Origin: Aaosphaeria pasadenensis
Lineage: Eukaryota > Ascomycota > Dothideomycetes > Pleosporales
Assembly: GCA_022813625.1 (NCBI GenBank)
Contig: JAKLMB010000005.1
Location: 868,001-932,000 of the forward strand
Length of the DNA stretch: 64,000 bases
Direction of reading: 5' to 3'
Below the pieces are notes generated by a model. That model saw only the letters and a program-made list of their open reading frames with translations. It searched no databases and was not told the DNA's origin. The position numbers and the translations under genes are program-made. Below are positions 1 through 10,552 of the stretch, one piece after another (position 1 is the first letter of the stretch; each line of letters begins with the position of its first letter).

Positions 1-1
1 A

Positions 2-151
2 ATCTCGTCAGCATCTCCGGGGACGTTGAAGACTACGACGACGACGTTTACAAGTTGGACTGGGTCGACGACGGTGACTACGACGTTTGAGGATATTTTC
101 ACGTGGACAACGACGCCGAGGGAGACGACGGTTTATAATAGCGTGAATTAG
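2..151 (+). CDS. 3' end of a Thr-rich protein (partial)
   Basis: Frame 2 is open from the window edge to a TAG at 149-151 and encodes about 49 residues, of which roughly 40% are Thr, with scattered Ser, Trp and Phe. Low-complexity Thr-rich tails are common in fungal cell-wall or secreted proteins, but no domain can be seen here. The repeated ACG/GACG triplets keep all frames partly open, so the frame itself is uncertain. The rest of the gene lies outside the window. Confidence 0.35.
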   Translation: MSSASPGTLKTTTTTFTSWTGSTTVTTTFEDIFTWTTTPRETTVYNSVN

Positions 152-418
152 GTGGTTGGAGAAGTTATTGGGAAGGGAGAAGTGTTGGTTGGTTTGATTG
201 CATTAAAGTCAGCCTTTTCGTATTTGTGACTATGATTACATCGTCCTCAAACTCCTTAACCCAGCAAGTTTCCCAGGAAAGTGACGAGACAAAGGGGTCC
301 CGGCTTTTCGCGCCAACTCCAGAACCTCTAGCATATAGTACAAGAACAATTCAAACCAAGAGTTACCGCAACGCAACGAATCAGTATCGAGAAGCTGTGG
401 TGCCAGACAAATCATTTT

Positions 419-1504
419 CTACTTTTCATCCTTGAAGTTCCTCTCATTTGCCTCTTTCAGTTGACGCTCGAAATCATTAGCGCGTTTCCACTGTTGGAAT
501 TCACGCTGCTCAGCTTTGTCGAGCTCCTCTCTGAGCTTGGCGATCTCGATGTCCTTCCTATTGTCTCCAGTAATATACGCCTGGGCCGATGTCTTAGACA
601 CGATGTTTTCGTCACGGAGTTTGGAATTTTCGCCGAGCAGTTTGATGTTCCCCTCGCGGAGGCTGTTGACTTGTTTTTGGAGATCATTGAAATTCTTCGC
701 CATACTATCCAAAGCTGCTTGAGCTTGTCGATGAGATGCACCGAATTCGTGAGGCTGGATCTGAGTTGTGGGTTAACGAATGAACGTTTGATCATCTGGA
801 GGATACAAACTTACATCTGATTCCGTCTTGCGCCTCTTCTTTGATCGCCTTGCATCGTTTCTAGGAGATGTGATTTGCGTTGAACGATCAAGTCCCTCGT
901 CGACCTCCATTGAAGCGTCGTTTTCACCTTCTTCAGTTGACTCACGAGCCGCTGCAGCGATCCATTGCACAGCCGGCTTGAAGTCTGCTTGAAAGCTTCG
1001 GTAGAATAGAAATTCATCTTGGTAACCCGCTGCTAATAGCGCCCATAATGCAATAGCTTTCACCTTGGGCTTCGTCTTGGTCCAGAGCCCTTTCTTGATC
1101 ACAGCGTCGAAGGGACTACCCCACAGAATCTCGCTCACGAAAGGCTCAGTGGTTGGCACTTTCATAGGGGTATGATCTTCCAGCCAAGCGACGAACCCCA
1201 TAGTAGTTCTTTCACATATATATGCACAAATGACCGTGCCATGGAGGGTTGAGTCCTCGTCGTCGTAGACTCCAATCTCTACAAGCGTCCTCACCAAGCC
1301 CTTTGGCTCCGAACAGATAGGATTGGTCCACAGCTCCTGGTGGCCGGTATAATTTAGCCACAAAGGCAAAAACTGCGAGATATGTTTGAACTTGAAAGCA
1401 TTACCACCAGGAAGGGCAGCGAAGTCCTCTGGGAACTCTCGCTTCGCAAGAGCCACGATCCTTTCTTTCGTCCAAGGCACTGTTTGGTCTTCGTCGTTCG
1501 ACAT
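419..1504 (-). CDS. hypothetical protein with NLS-like stretch and C-terminal coiled coil
   Basis: Two-exon model, complement(join(419..760,815..1504)), 343 aa. The ATG at 1502-1504 opens MSNDEDQTVPWTKERI. The 54-bp intron has donor GTAAGT next to 814 and acceptor AACTCAG next to 761, and both exons join in phase 0. Residues about 1-180 look globular (aromatic-rich, with WLNYTGHQELW and GLWTKTKPKVKAIALWALL). Residues about 205-228 are acidic and then strongly basic (RRSKKRRK), a plausible nuclear localisation signal. The second exon is a long charged coiled coil (LQKQVNSLREGNIKLLGEN, then KLREELDKAEQREFQQWKR). I recognise no family. A nuclear protein that oligomerises through its C-terminus is inference only. 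Confidence 0.75.
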
Positions 1505-2236
1505 TGTAGAATCTTTTTTGCAGATTATGCGTGAGAGTGCTGTGGTGGTGGGTAAAAAGTTGGCGAAGAGCGAAGAAGAGCGCGCGTTTGCGGCTGGCGC
1601 TTTTACTTGCGTTGGAGTGGCTCGCCGACGCGACGCGGAGCACAACAAACACGCCCACAATGAGTGCCGCGAGGTGAACCTGCCAAGAGAATTGGTTGAT
1701 AGATTAGGATTACAAGAGAGGAAATTGGGTTGAGGAAGTAAAGTAGAGGAGGTGAAGGAGATGAAGTCAAGACGATAGGACGAAGGAGATGCGGTAATGA
1801 AAGTAGTGTGGAAGAGAAGAGGCGAGGAATACGAGGTAAAGAAGGCGAGGTAACCAAGATTTAGTAAAGAAGATAGTATAAACCAGACTAGGTAACGAGG
1901 AACCTAGCAAAGAATGACTGCATCTGAAGTAGCCGACCCTTTCCTTTCTTACAAGGTCTACTTTATGGGGCCACGAGGTAACTTCGCCGATCACCGCATG
2001 TATGTTCTAAATGATAAGAAAGCCTAGATTGAAATTGAAATTACTGTCTGCTATTATGAGTGAGAAGAGCTAAATTTCGATATCGCTGAACTGATGGATA
2101 TTGAAGATATAGCAACAACCATATTCAAACACGCACTGCCCGGTCCTTTGTCGTCTAAAGTGGTCTTATAAGCTGAATTAGGTAGACGCCTTCGTTAAGG
2201 TATGTATTGCTTTTGGGGTGCATTCGCCGACGGCTG
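1505..2236. other. intergenic, 5' region of the coiled-coil gene
   Basis: About 730 bp. It carries purine-rich G/A tracts on the + strand (1725-1860) that read as CT-rich promoter or leader sequence for the gene transcribed leftwards from 1504. No convincing ORF or RNA gene is seen. Confidence 0.5.
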
Positions 2237-2461
2237 TTACTTGGAAGCCTTCGCCTTGTTCTTTTCTTCTTCTTGGAGTCTTAGAAACTCATCTACTGCC
2301 CTCTGCAAGCACGCTCTGCACATTCCTGTCATCGGATCCCGGTGTCTGATTTCCTTTGGACAAGCTCCTACAGATCGGGGAGTCGAGCAGAATACGGTAG
2401 GTTTGTCGGGATCAGGAAGCGCGTGGCCACATGTATATTCGCATATGTACCATTCACACAT
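2237..2461 (-). CDS. small Cys-rich protein, tandem copy A
   Basis: Single-exon ORF of 74 aa. I start at the ATG at 2459-2461 (MCEWYICEYTCGH) because that Met aligns with the start of the paralogue at 3271; an upstream in-frame ATG at 2488 would add nine residues. Cys pattern: MC-x4-C-x3-CG, FC, ACP, then MCRACL, followed by a Lys/Glu-rich helical tail. There is no signal peptide, so it is probably intracellular. The paired Cys residues could bind zinc or form disulphides; neither can be decided here. Small proteins opening MC....CG occur widely in filamentous fungi, but I know no function for them. The gene shares its promoter region by duplication with copy B. Confidence 0.6.
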   Translation of the reverse strand: MCEWYICEYTCGHALPDPDKPTVFCSTPRSVGACPKEIRHRDPMTGMCRACLQRAVDEFLRLQEEEKNKAKASK

Positions 2462-3040
2462 CGCTGCTGCTGGTTTCTCGCTTCGCATAATGTATTACTT
2501 TGAAGTCGATGTTCGTCGATATGTCGTTTTTGTTGTTTGTACCGTGAGGCTTGAGGTCGTGTTGGTAAAGTAAGATTGGTGTACAATAGTTCCAGGTGAG
2601 CTTTTATATAGAAGTTGACTGGCCTCTCGCTCCCATTCTCACGATGACTGAGCCAGTGAGTCGTTGCGTTCTAGTCGCGTGATATAGGAAACCAGTCATC
2701 ATACCGATTGACTGTCCTTGAACCAGTGTTGCAGGTTTGTGAAGACTACGTCTGGAATTTGAAGGGCAGAAAATAATATGCATTGTAAACGTGTTAAATA
2801 TGCCCGACTACAATAATTTAACATATTACTGGCAATAGTTTCAGAACCTTAGCTACGTGCCTTAAGAGAAGTAAAGATCCTATGGTTAAGGGTATACATG
2901 GTATTATAAGCATAGTTAAAGTAGTATAAAGTCTAACTAGCTAAACCGTGCAGTTTGTTATATTAGAAATAGTTACAGTTTGGTGCATTTGTTGCTACTG
3001 TTGTAGTGATAACAACTTTCATTGTTATCATTGATGGCTT

Positions 3041-3271
3041 CTAGTTTTGAGACTTTTCCTTGCCCTTCCCTTCTTCGAGTTTCTTGGCTGCTATTGCTTC
3101 TGCTTTCAAGCAGGCTCCACACTTCATTCTCGGATCCAAGTAAACCCGCTGCACTTTTCCACAAGGCACACAGTTGGGATTGTCTTTTTCGGGGTAGCAG
3201 AATTCGTACGGCTGAGGAATTCTCGAGTTTGTACAGCCACACCTGTACAAGTTGATAAAGAGTATGCACAT
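3041..3271 (-). CDS. small Cys-rich protein, tandem copy B
   Basis: Single-exon ORF of 76 aa that starts with ATG at 3269-3271 (MCILFINLYRCGC). It aligns end to end with copy A: MC at the start, YxCG, FC, a central Cys pair, DPxMxCxACL, then a Glu/Lys-rich tail (KLEEGKGKEK here, LQEEEKNKAK in copy A). Bases before the ATG also align (GCGA.AAACxAGCAGCAxC), which supports both starts. The protein sequences have diverged strongly while the Cys framework is kept, as expected if both copies make folded proteins. No function is assigned. Confidence 0.6.
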   Translation of the reverse strand: MCILFINLYRCGCTNSRIPQPYEFCYPEKDNPNCVPCGKVQRVYLDPRMKCGACLKAEAIAAKKLEEGKGKEKSQN

Positions 3272-5634
3272 TGTTGCTGCTTGTTTCGCTCGACCTATTG
3301 GCTCTGCAGTTGATGTTCGTTTTATGTTCTTCGATGTATCGATTTGGTTGATTGTTTTGATATAGTAGCGAAACTGTACAATAGCCCAAATGAGCCTTTA
3401 TATCGTAGTTCCACGGCGTCTGACTCAGTTTCTCACAATGACTGAGCCAGTGAGTGGGTGCATTATGAATCAGAAGTCAGTGGATGAATCTTGAGGGCCG
3501 GAGTTGCTTGTCAGGTAACGTAGGAAAGCAGTCATTATATGGATTGACCGCCATTGTATCAGTGTTTCATTCTCGTTAGAACATTGATACAGGCCCCGAG
3601 AAGAGAGGACACGATCTATTGCGAACGGCTCGACCATACCCGACTTATGATCATGCATGATGTTGCTAGTGGTTCTGCAGCCACCTCTACAACGCATGAT
3701 GAGGTAAATAAACATCCCATCGTTGAGGCTTATACCTGCCATCTTAACTATTCGAAGTGGTACAAAGTCTGACTGGTCGATCCGTGCTGTTTGAGTATCG
3801 TAACCGGTCAGAGATTGGTGCATTCGTTGCCACTGTCACTGTCATGGTCATCATGACTGCCACTGGTCAGGGCTCTGACAGTTACCCGCATGATGCGAAA
3901 TGATTCCATAAAACGACAAGTCATTGTAACCAAAGAGTCTTAGGAGACGAGTGACGTCGTAGAGGAGTCACAAATGATGAAGGGTCATCAGAGTCTCAAT
4001 TGCGGCGAGTGGGCAAACACTGTCATAGAACAAGAGGATATAGTGAATGCAGTAGATCTATTCCCCTAGGGTGTTCATCGTCAGCCCATACAGCGATTCG
4101 AAAGTTGTGTCTGATTTCATTTTCTTGAGTATATTGTGGTATAGCAGGATGGATGAGGCTATTCGGGGATCACGTGTATTGGGAAAGGCACTAGGCAGGG
4201 CATAGATAGATCCATTGGGGATACTAAGAGAGATCGAGGTATCATACACCTACCTCCAGAGGCCTTTCGTCAGAGGCGAATACCTATTTATCCTACCCAT
4301 CTACCGATTGCGGGTCGAGCCTGTGATGCTACCTACAACAGAGGCGGCTATGCGCGATAATATGGTCAAGGTGTCAAAAGAGTTTGATGAAATGTTGCAA
4401 AACAACTTCTCTCTTGCACAACAAACCTGGTTCGAATTCAATCGAATCATCAATTGCGTGAGTGCCTATGTGCATGTGTTGAGCTCAATGCAAAAATAAG
4501 GGAGTAAAGATAATGATAGATTGCTCAATTTTCAATCTACTGTTACGCTAATTTCCTTTCGATATCCACTACAAGGAAAACACACAATTATCCTCTATAT
4601 CCATCAACTGCGCACCTGAACGTTTGGAATATCCACCGGGACAAGAGCAAGCCAAGTACCAGGGTTTGCAGCACGCCAAATCCGGGGTACGTTTCGGTCG
4701 TCGTGAAGTCGACCCTTTTAGCCATTGCCTTTCATTGGCGCGACTAACACCCCAGGTTTCAGGGCGAGGCGTTTAATTCTCCGGTGCCCCGGATTCTGCG
4801 GCACTTTGCAATATCGAAGAACCAGTCACGAGCATCATTTCATAACGAGGCGCCAGGGTGACTGTGAGCGTTTGGGCAGCGATGGGAATTTATGGAGCGA
4901 GAGGACTGGTAGGGAATCGATCAACATTCATTTACGATTTCCTGGGCGTGGTCTTGGTCGCGACCTGGTTGCTGGAGCCAAGAGTAGATTGATGGCTTGT
5001 GAGGCTTGACCCAGAGCTTCTACGTCCATTTTGCAGCTTTTGAGAAGATGGTGTGGAGCTTGAGGAGAAATGATATGGATGAGTTCTTGTGAACTGGGTT
5101 GAATTCAGTGCTAACTACTCGTGGCGTCGGTCCGATGACCATTTCTTTGGTAGATCATTCAGAAGTTGCTAAACCGAGGAATCATTTTCAATCCCCATTT
5201 GGTTCTCACCGAGCAATGACCTGGTCCCGAAAATGCTGAACACTTGATGATCTGCTGTGTTCGAGAACAATCCGCCCATGGCGAGATCTGAGTTGGGTGT
5301 TGTTCAATCTCGATATCTCCACCAATCCTTTCATCAAACAAGAACCCGGCTAGCCTCGTCTGATGTTTCTCTAGCGCATAAACAGCATATTTATCTGTGC
5401 AACTTTCAACCTGATTTCGTTGCCATTTCTAGCAAGTCTGTGCTAGGCGATGTCTTCAATAGATTATCTGTCTGCTGAGAAACTTTTGCCATCAACGCCG
5501 CGGCTTAAGGAGCAATCTGTACATGCCTCATTGTAGACTATTTTCGATAGCGCGATGGGGAAAAATAGGAGCCTCCTCATCGCCAAGGTGCTCTTTAACC
5601 GTGGGGAGAATAACTTTTGTATCTGGATCAGAAG

Positions 5635-5649
5635 GGCTGGAGGGCTAGA
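5635..5649 (+). promoter_or_regulatory. paired GGCTRRR motifs (XlnR/Xyr1-like) upstream of the xylanase
   Basis: GGCTGGA at 5635 and GGCTAGA at 5643 lie in tandem, 8 bp apart, about 510 bp before the GH11 ATG. GTGGGG, a match to the CreA core SYGGRG, lies at 5601-5606. XlnR-type activators of xylanases bind GGCTRR sites and CreA represses on glucose. The motifs are short, so their function is inference. Confidence 0.3.
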
Positions 5650-6043
5650 GTAGGGAAAGGAGAATGCCATGGCGGAAAAGGCAAAGTGGTGCGCCGTTAC
5701 TTCTCCACCGCAGCGATATTGAAACATCTAACTTAATGTACAGCACGGGCTTGTCCTGTCACACCTTTTTCGGATGGCAGCACCAATGAGGTTACCGTGT
5801 TTCAAGAAACATAAACACTCGATTACATCCATTGGTCGAACATGCATGAAATTCGGTGATATATTCAACTGGCTGCCAAGTATTTCCTATTAAATCGTCA
5901 TGCCGACAAGCATACGCCATCCCTTTAATGCCAAAATTCTGGTTACTGCACCGATGGAGCCCTGTCGGTTTACACCACGGGCCGTGAGGAGCTGGGATGG
6001 AGGATATCCACCAAGATCATAGGGATAGATATCCCTGAGTTTG

Positions 6044-6050
6044 TATAAAA
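6044..6050 (+). promoter_or_regulatory. TATA box of the GH11 gene
   Basis: TATAAAA lies 104 bp upstream of the ATG at 6154, a usual TATA-to-ATG distance for a strongly induced fungal secreted-enzyme gene. Confidence 0.6.
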
Positions 6051-6153
6051 GCAGTCCAATTCGCTCTTCGAAAAAAAAAGGATCAGCACGATCTTCCTCG
6101 GACAATCAGCAAGCAGTCTTACCCATCATCACGGTAATCTCGAACAATTCAAA

Positions 6154-6890
6154 ATGGTCTCCTTCTCATCCCTCTTCGTGGCGTGCTCTGCCATCGCCGG
6201 TACCTTCGCCGCACCTGCTGAGGTTGCTAAGCGCTCTCCTGCTGAGTTGATGGAGCGTGGAACCCCCAGCTCTACCGGAACTCACAATGGATTCTACTAC
6301 TCCTTCTGGACTGATGGTGGCTCCGACGTGACCTACACCAACGGAAATGGCGGCCAGTACTCTGTGCAATGGAAGAGTGGCGGAAACTTCGTCGGTGGAA
6401 AGGGATGGAACCCAGGAAGCGCACGGTAAGAACTTCCCAAGGCTGCGCTGCTTTCATTCCATAGCTCGATGCTGATGAGACGATTAGAACAATCAACTAC
6501 TCTGGAACTTACAACCCCAACGGCAACTCCTACCTCGCCATTTACGGCTGGACCACCAACCCACTCATCGAGTACTACATCGTTGAGAACTTCGGCACCT
6601 ACGACCCCTCGTCGCAGGCCACCAACAAGGGCTCCGTCACCGTCGATGGATCCTCCTACAAGATTGCGCAGAGCACCCGCACCAACGCCCCATCCATCGA
6701 GGGCACCAGGACTTTCGAGCAGTACTGGAGCGTCCGCCAGAACAAGCGAACTGGTGGATCCGTCAACACCAAGACCCATTTCGATGCTTGGGCTTCCAAG
6801 GGCATGCGGCTCGGAACCCACAACTACCAGATCGTTGCTACTGAGGGCTACTTCTCCTCGGGATCTGCTAGCATCACTGTTCAGCAGTAG
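6154..6890 (+). CDS. endo-1,4-beta-xylanase, GH11, secreted
   Basis: join(6154..6425,6488..6890), 224 aa, with one 62-bp intron splitting the codon for R91. The enzyme hydrolyses internal beta-1,4 bonds of xylan. A hydrophobic signal peptide (MVSFSSLFVACSAIAGTFA) is followed by a short propeptide ending in a Kex2-like KR at about residues 26-27. The GH11 beta-jelly-roll signatures are present: NGFYYSFWTDGG, the nucleophile region PLIEYYIVE (E119) and the acid/base region ATEGYFSSGSA (E210). The protein stops right after the catalytic domain (SITVQQ), so there is no carbohydrate-binding module. Length is normal for the family. It is probably induced by xylose or xylan, given the GGCTRRR pair upstream. 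Confidence 0.96.
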
Positions 6891-7428
6891 ATGGTATAGG
6901 GGATATTCTTTGGGTACCTACTGGTTGGGAGGAGGATACTCAACATTTGTGTAAATATTTTTAGCTTTGGATAGCCTCCACATATGATGTGAATATGATA
7001 TAAGGAAACAATTATGATGTTGCCAGCACGGTAGCATCGTAAACATAATTGTAGCAAGAGCGTAACTGCCCATGTGATGACCGTTGTAATGACGTCGAGC
7101 ACACTTGAACTGGATGGTTAAATACCGATTAGCAAACCACACGTGTATCTGCCAATTGAAATCAGGCAGAAAACCCAGAGATCCCAATGTCACAAAATTT
7201 TGCTGCACCGTAACGTCTCTCAAAACCACAATAGCGATTCATTTGTTACTCAATCACTGGCATTGTCACCAGTCCGAGCTCTATGCGGGAAAATAAAGGA
7301 AAATTTGGCGTCTGTCGTGATATGTACAGTCCAACGGGTCTCATGTGGTGCCTCCATCTGATCGGCCTCCTCTTGATATAAATTTCTGGTTGTTCTAAGC
7401 TTTCTCCGTTCGTCCGCACTCGTATCCT
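6891..7428. other. convergent 3' region
   Basis: About 540 bp between the xylanase stop and the stop of the complex I subunit on the other strand. AT-rich; I see only 3' UTR-type sequence. Confidence 0.5.
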
Positions 7429-7910
7429 CTAGTCCTTCTTCACATTGGGGTCGGGCAGGATACCCTCAGCTTCCAACCTTCGGCGTGCCTCCTCGAGGGC
7501 CCATGTCTGTATGCTGTGGGGGAAGTTAGCACGGATTCGTGGCTACCGGATTCGCATCGGATGTCATCGCTCTCATCTCCACAAGGACCTCCTCCTCCGC
7601 AATTTTCACAATTCCCTTACCTCGTATCTGGCTTGAATGCATATGCGATGATTCCAAAAGCACAGCTTCCGTAGAAACCGTAATACCAAACGTTCTCCCA
7701 TCCCTCCTTCTCGTACTTCTCGCCGGGCTTAACACCAAAGAGCCATCCGGTCGGGGGATCGTAGTGGCTTCCGTGATCACCACCACCGCCCTTCACAATT
7801 GTTGTCTGAGAGAAGGTTCGCTGGACTGCGGGGGTGCGGAGACTGAGTGGGTAGAAGAGAGTTGGGCGTTGGAGCGCAAGGGCCCGGCTACAGCGCGAAA
7901 TCGGTGGCAT
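7429..7910 (-). CDS. NDUFB11: NADH:ubiquinone oxidoreductase (complex I) ESSS/NDUFB11 subunit
   Basis: complement(join(7429..7513,7621..7910)), 124 aa, with one 107-bp intron whose acceptor CCCCACAG is next to 7514. This is an accessory single-span subunit of the membrane arm of mitochondrial complex I. The start MPPISRCSRALAL gives an Arg/Ser-rich, acid-free leader typical of mitochondrial import. Then come a GGGGDHG loop, PPTGWLFGVKPGE, EGWENVWYYGFYG, a short transmembrane segment and, across the intron, KPDTSIQTWALEEARRRLE, the hallmark of the fungal ESSS family. The open frame continues upstream to an ATG at 8141, but that longer start would bury the targeting leader. Confidence 0.88.
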
Positions 7911-8429
7911 TGGGTGATGTGCTTGGTCGGGACCGGTAATTCGGAGTGGAGATTTTTCAATTCGTAGGGTGTCGACCGTGCGATAGGTCGAAGGGGTTGT
8001 CGTGATAGAATCGTGTCTGATGGCGATGAGTGTGAGGTCGAGGTTTGGATTGCTCTTGGCAAAGAACAGATCCCGAAAGAGATTAGCGTGATACACCATC
8101 GGGAAGTAAAGTAATCCTACAGCTTGCTTTGACGACGTCACAGACTATTGAACTTCTAGGAGTAAATTTTATTTCTATTTGAATCTGTTAGTGATAGATA
8201 CACGCCTACTCATCGATAGTAGAAGCAGTCAGAAAACTGGTTCGGCGAAGCGCCTATTCCAAGTTATGTTGAGGTCAATCCATCTTGCGTGAAGTCTTAA
8301 TGTGTGTTGTATTTGAGTTGATTTCTACGCATACTAACAGCGGATGTCGAAATATACATAAATGAGCTCCGCATGAACACCGTACGCTATGCAAAAGGAA
8401 TTAGGATATCAAATTCTTCAGTCTACCAC

Positions 8430-9977
8430 TCATGCAGGTATTGCGGTCTTCTCTTGCTCCTTCTCTGCCTCTGGGTTGACGTCTTCTTTGAACGACATCT
8501 GCGAGAGTCGTACGGAAGTCTCCTCGACTGCCTGTTCTTCCTTTGTGTCCTTAGCAGCTTCTCTCTCCTTCTCCCTTTCTTTGCGTTGCTGTTCGGCTTG
8601 CTCCAGCTCCGCCAGCCTGGAAGCGGTCTTGGCCGCTTCTTCGGCCTCCTCTCTTTCCTTCTCTGCGCGCTCAAGGGCTTCAAACTCGTCGTCAATCTCT
8701 GTCTCATCGACGGGTGCACCGGATTCGTTGATAATGGTGTTGATCTCGTCTGTTGTGTCCATCTCGGCCCTCAATGTATCGACGACCTTTGTGACACCTT
8801 CTGTGCCTCCAACGCGGTTGTTCAGACTCTTGAGAGCAACAGCACTGGCTTCCATTGCTTTAACGATCTCGACCTGATCAACAGCTTGCTGCATTTTTGC
8901 GTAGGTTTCTCCGAACTGAAGCACCAACTGCAAGCGATGTTCTAATGCGGACTCGGCCAACTTTTTGGAGCGAAGTGCGGCTTTTGCTCTGGTCATCATC
9001 TTGTTTCTCACTGCTTCTCTTGCAGTTATATCCGCCGTTGCAACCTTTTCTTCCAGAGAATGAATTTCGGAATTGAGCTTCGCAATTTGGTCTCGCAGAT
9101 TTGCTATAGCAGAATCTATTTGGGTGATTGGTTGAGGCGTTTGGTCGTTTTCTGACTTGAACTTAATGGTCTGCGCGTCATAGGAGATTGACTGCTTGTC
9201 CCTAGCCAAGTGTACAAGGAGGATATTAAGGTCGTTCGGACTAAGTGAGGAGGTCGGATTGAGAACGTTCGAGAATCGCTTAAGGAAATCCTTTCGGGAG
9301 AGTACGCGATCGACATCTGATGTTTGAGCAGCCATTTGCTTCAAGATCTCCTCCGCGGCAGTCTTCCCTGCTCGTTAGCACCATTTTGCCATAACCGTTT
9401 GATCAGCTCACCTCCACATTGCTCAGAACCACGAAACTCCCAGTGTCGAGCTTATCACCAAATCCCGGCTGTCCCAGTACACCCAGCGTCCTTAGACCCC
9501 ATTTAACAACCGCCCAGGGTGAGGGCACCCAACTCGTCTTGTAAATGCTGTCCTGGGCGTTCAAGAAGTCCTGCAAAGGAAGGAACTCTTTCTTCGAGAC
9601 GGCATCGTGGAACACGGCAGGTAGACACGTTGGTTGACCGAAATTTGGATGTTGGAGGGCTCGCGCAAGCTCCTGTCCCGTCCGGATGTTGAGCAGATCC
9701 TTTGTATTTCCTCCCTGCGAAGGGATCACACCCGCGCGCGCTGCATCTGCAAGGGCTTTCTTCCAAGCTGCTATGTTTGCATGATACCCGTCTGGATTTG
9801 TGTTGAGTTGGTTGCGGAAATCTGCGTACAGCGAGGCGAGGCGGTTGCGTCTGGATGTTGTGAGCTTTTCCTCAAGCTAGACGAAGAGGTGCAAAAGAAA
9901 ACAAATGTATTGAATATGTATACTTACGATTTGAAAGCTTCTTCGTAATTCAAAATGAAATCCAGGAGATTGCTCAT
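8430..9977 (-). CDS. CHM7: ESCRT-III-like protein Chm7/CHMP7 (SNF7 family)
   Basis: complement(join(8430..9362,9412..9850,9928..9977)), 473 aa. The introns are 77 bp and 49 bp; the second has TGCTAAC just before the acceptor. CHMP7/Chm7 is an ESCRT-II/III hybrid that acts in nuclear-envelope surveillance and sealing. Residues about 1-160 form the winged-helix-like N-terminal half (MSNLLDFILNYEEAF, then SWVPSPWAVVKWGLRTLGVLG). Residues about 175-400 form the SNF7 core with basic helix 1 (RAKAALRSKKLAESALEHRL) and acidic helices (EINTIINESGAPVDETEIDDEFEAL). A very charged coiled tail follows. Length matches CHMP7 (about 450 aa). An in-frame ATG at 10157 would add 60 basic residues. Confidence 0.88.
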
Positions 9978-10552
9978 GGTGGATGGTGTTGGAGAGATCC
10001 AGGAATATGGACTTGAGGATTTCTTTTTCTTAGTACTGAAGGGTCCAGTCCATCGTTTCGTCATCCGGGGGTTCTGGTAAACATCATCATTGTCGCGTGG
10101 GGGACGATCGCCGCCAAGACCAACAACATCATGGTCTGAGCGCTTCCTTTTAAGCATTTCGTATTGTCTTCAATAGAGATGTAAAGAAATATATGGAGGC
10201 ATAGCAGGGGACGTTAATGTTTATGAGAGAGGGCTTGTATGCGTCATAATACATGTTATGTGTTTGTTTGATCTGGGGCTCTAACAGCCACTCACTGCCT
10301 AGGTAACCTAATGCTTTCACCACCTTTCACCTGTAGACGCGACGCAGCAAGTCACAACCCGGACCCTGCATTGGTGGGATGCCCCTCTTTTTCGACGCGT
10401 TACTTTTATCTACAGGTTGCTTTCACTTTCACCTTCTTCGATGAACTGGATGAATGCATGTGTGGTGTTTCTCGTTGTTGACTGTTCCAGAGCGCGCAAG
10501 TTCAGACTGGCGTCTCACGCCTTTTGAGTCGCCCCGGTTCTGATTTGTATAT
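9978..10552. other. spacer between GPN2 and CHM7, CHM7 promoter
   Basis: About 575 bp between two genes on the same strand. The first 180 bp on the CHM7 side stay open in the CHM7 frame up to an ATG at 10157. The rest is unremarkable promoter and 3' UTR sequence. Confidence 0.4.

Larger units (their letters stand above)
2200..3865. repeat. tandem duplication of a ~0.8 kb gene-plus-promoter unit
   Basis: Two diverged direct units. Unit 1 is about 2200-2960 and unit 2 about 2940-3800. Matching landmarks are GTACAATAG followed by GAGC.TTTATAT (2581 and 3375), TCTCAC.ATGACTGAGCCAGTGAGT (about 2636 and 3433), GGAAA.CAGTCAT.AT (about 2686 and 3523), and the 3' flank TTGGTGCATT.GTTGC.ACTG (about 2980 and 3814). 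The small Cys-rich genes at 2237 and 3041 sit at equivalent places. The 3' flank recurs beyond unit 2 (3767-3865) without a recognisable gene, so a third unit may have been lost. In the 2790-3010 stretch, many differences from 3640-3860 are C to T or G to A in the left copy. Confidence 0.75.
3866..6153. other. gene-poor region with weak coding-like remnants, then GH11 promoter
   Basis: No gene is supported. Two short stretches read like protein without a complete gene: a minus-strand run at 4058-4249 (63 aa) and a plus-strand run at 4215-4499 (94 aa, with MRDNMVKVSKEFDEML). They overlap head to head and show no shared splicing, so I treat them as possible remnants. The last ~550 bp form the xylanase promoter. 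Confidence 0.4.

Noticed and set aside
4725..5009. 94-codon plus-strand ORF
   Set aside because: Arg/Gly-rich composition without domain or paralogue; no support beyond being open.
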